Both the position numbers and the translations under genes were made by a program. Source: Acidobacteriota bacterium (GTDB taxonomy: Bacteria; Acidobacteriota; Terriglobia; UBA7540). From it: a stretch of DNA of 5,151 bases. Location of the stretch: assembly GCA_003165615.1 (NCBI GenBank), contig PLWR01000199.1:1102-6252 (forward strand). The letters run 5' to 3'. Positions 5,138 through 5,151 of the stretch are shown piece after piece (the first letter of the stretch is position 1; each line of letters starts with the position of its first letter). A model generated the notes under the pieces. That model did no database searches. It saw only the letters and a program-made list of their open reading frames with translations, and was not told the DNA's origin.

Positions 5138-5151
5138 TTAGATAACGGCAT

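Overview
The window looks like a chromosomal segment from a GC-moderate soil-type bacterium, most likely an acidobacterium (Terriglobia/Koribacter-like). This is inferred from protein style: a secreted PEGA protein with a characteristic C-terminal helical module, an archaeal-type thymidylate synthase, an AGXT2-like aminotransferase with a Cys cluster, and short degenerate repeats between genes. No taxonomic marker gene is present, so the assignment is tentative.

Layout: one gene reads rightward from the left edge (1-597, 5' end outside the window; unknown function, Lys/Pro/Ala-rich tail). Everything else reads leftward. From the right edge in transcription order these are: an imperfect 26-bp inverted repeat (5060-5137); an extended -10 promoter; a DUF433-type antitoxin (4741-4968); a badly truncated remnant of its expected DUF5615/PIN-like toxin partner (4607-4741); a secreted PEGA-domain protein (3677-4606) whose ATG directly abuts the remnant's stop codon; a class III PLP aminotransferase (2236-3528); an FMN-binding split-barrel (PPOX) protein (1719-2123); and a thymidylate synthase family protein (807-1646). 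The convergent gap at 598-806 holds a REP-like inverted repeat and a heptamer tandem array. A second, differently spelled heptamer array sits just upstream of the aminotransferase.

How the genes fit together: the right part is a type II toxin-antitoxin locus that has apparently lost its toxin, leaving an orphan antitoxin whose promoter may now also drive the PEGA gene. The aminotransferase, PPOX and thymidylate synthase genes are co-directional with gaps of about 70-150 bp and show no obvious shared pathway. Most of the window is ordinary housekeeping or accessory chromosome. The best second-look items are the eroded toxin, the right-edge hairpin, the two heptamer arrays, the aminotransferase Cys cluster and the PEGA protein's architecture. 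I see no evidence of a wholly new multi-gene system.
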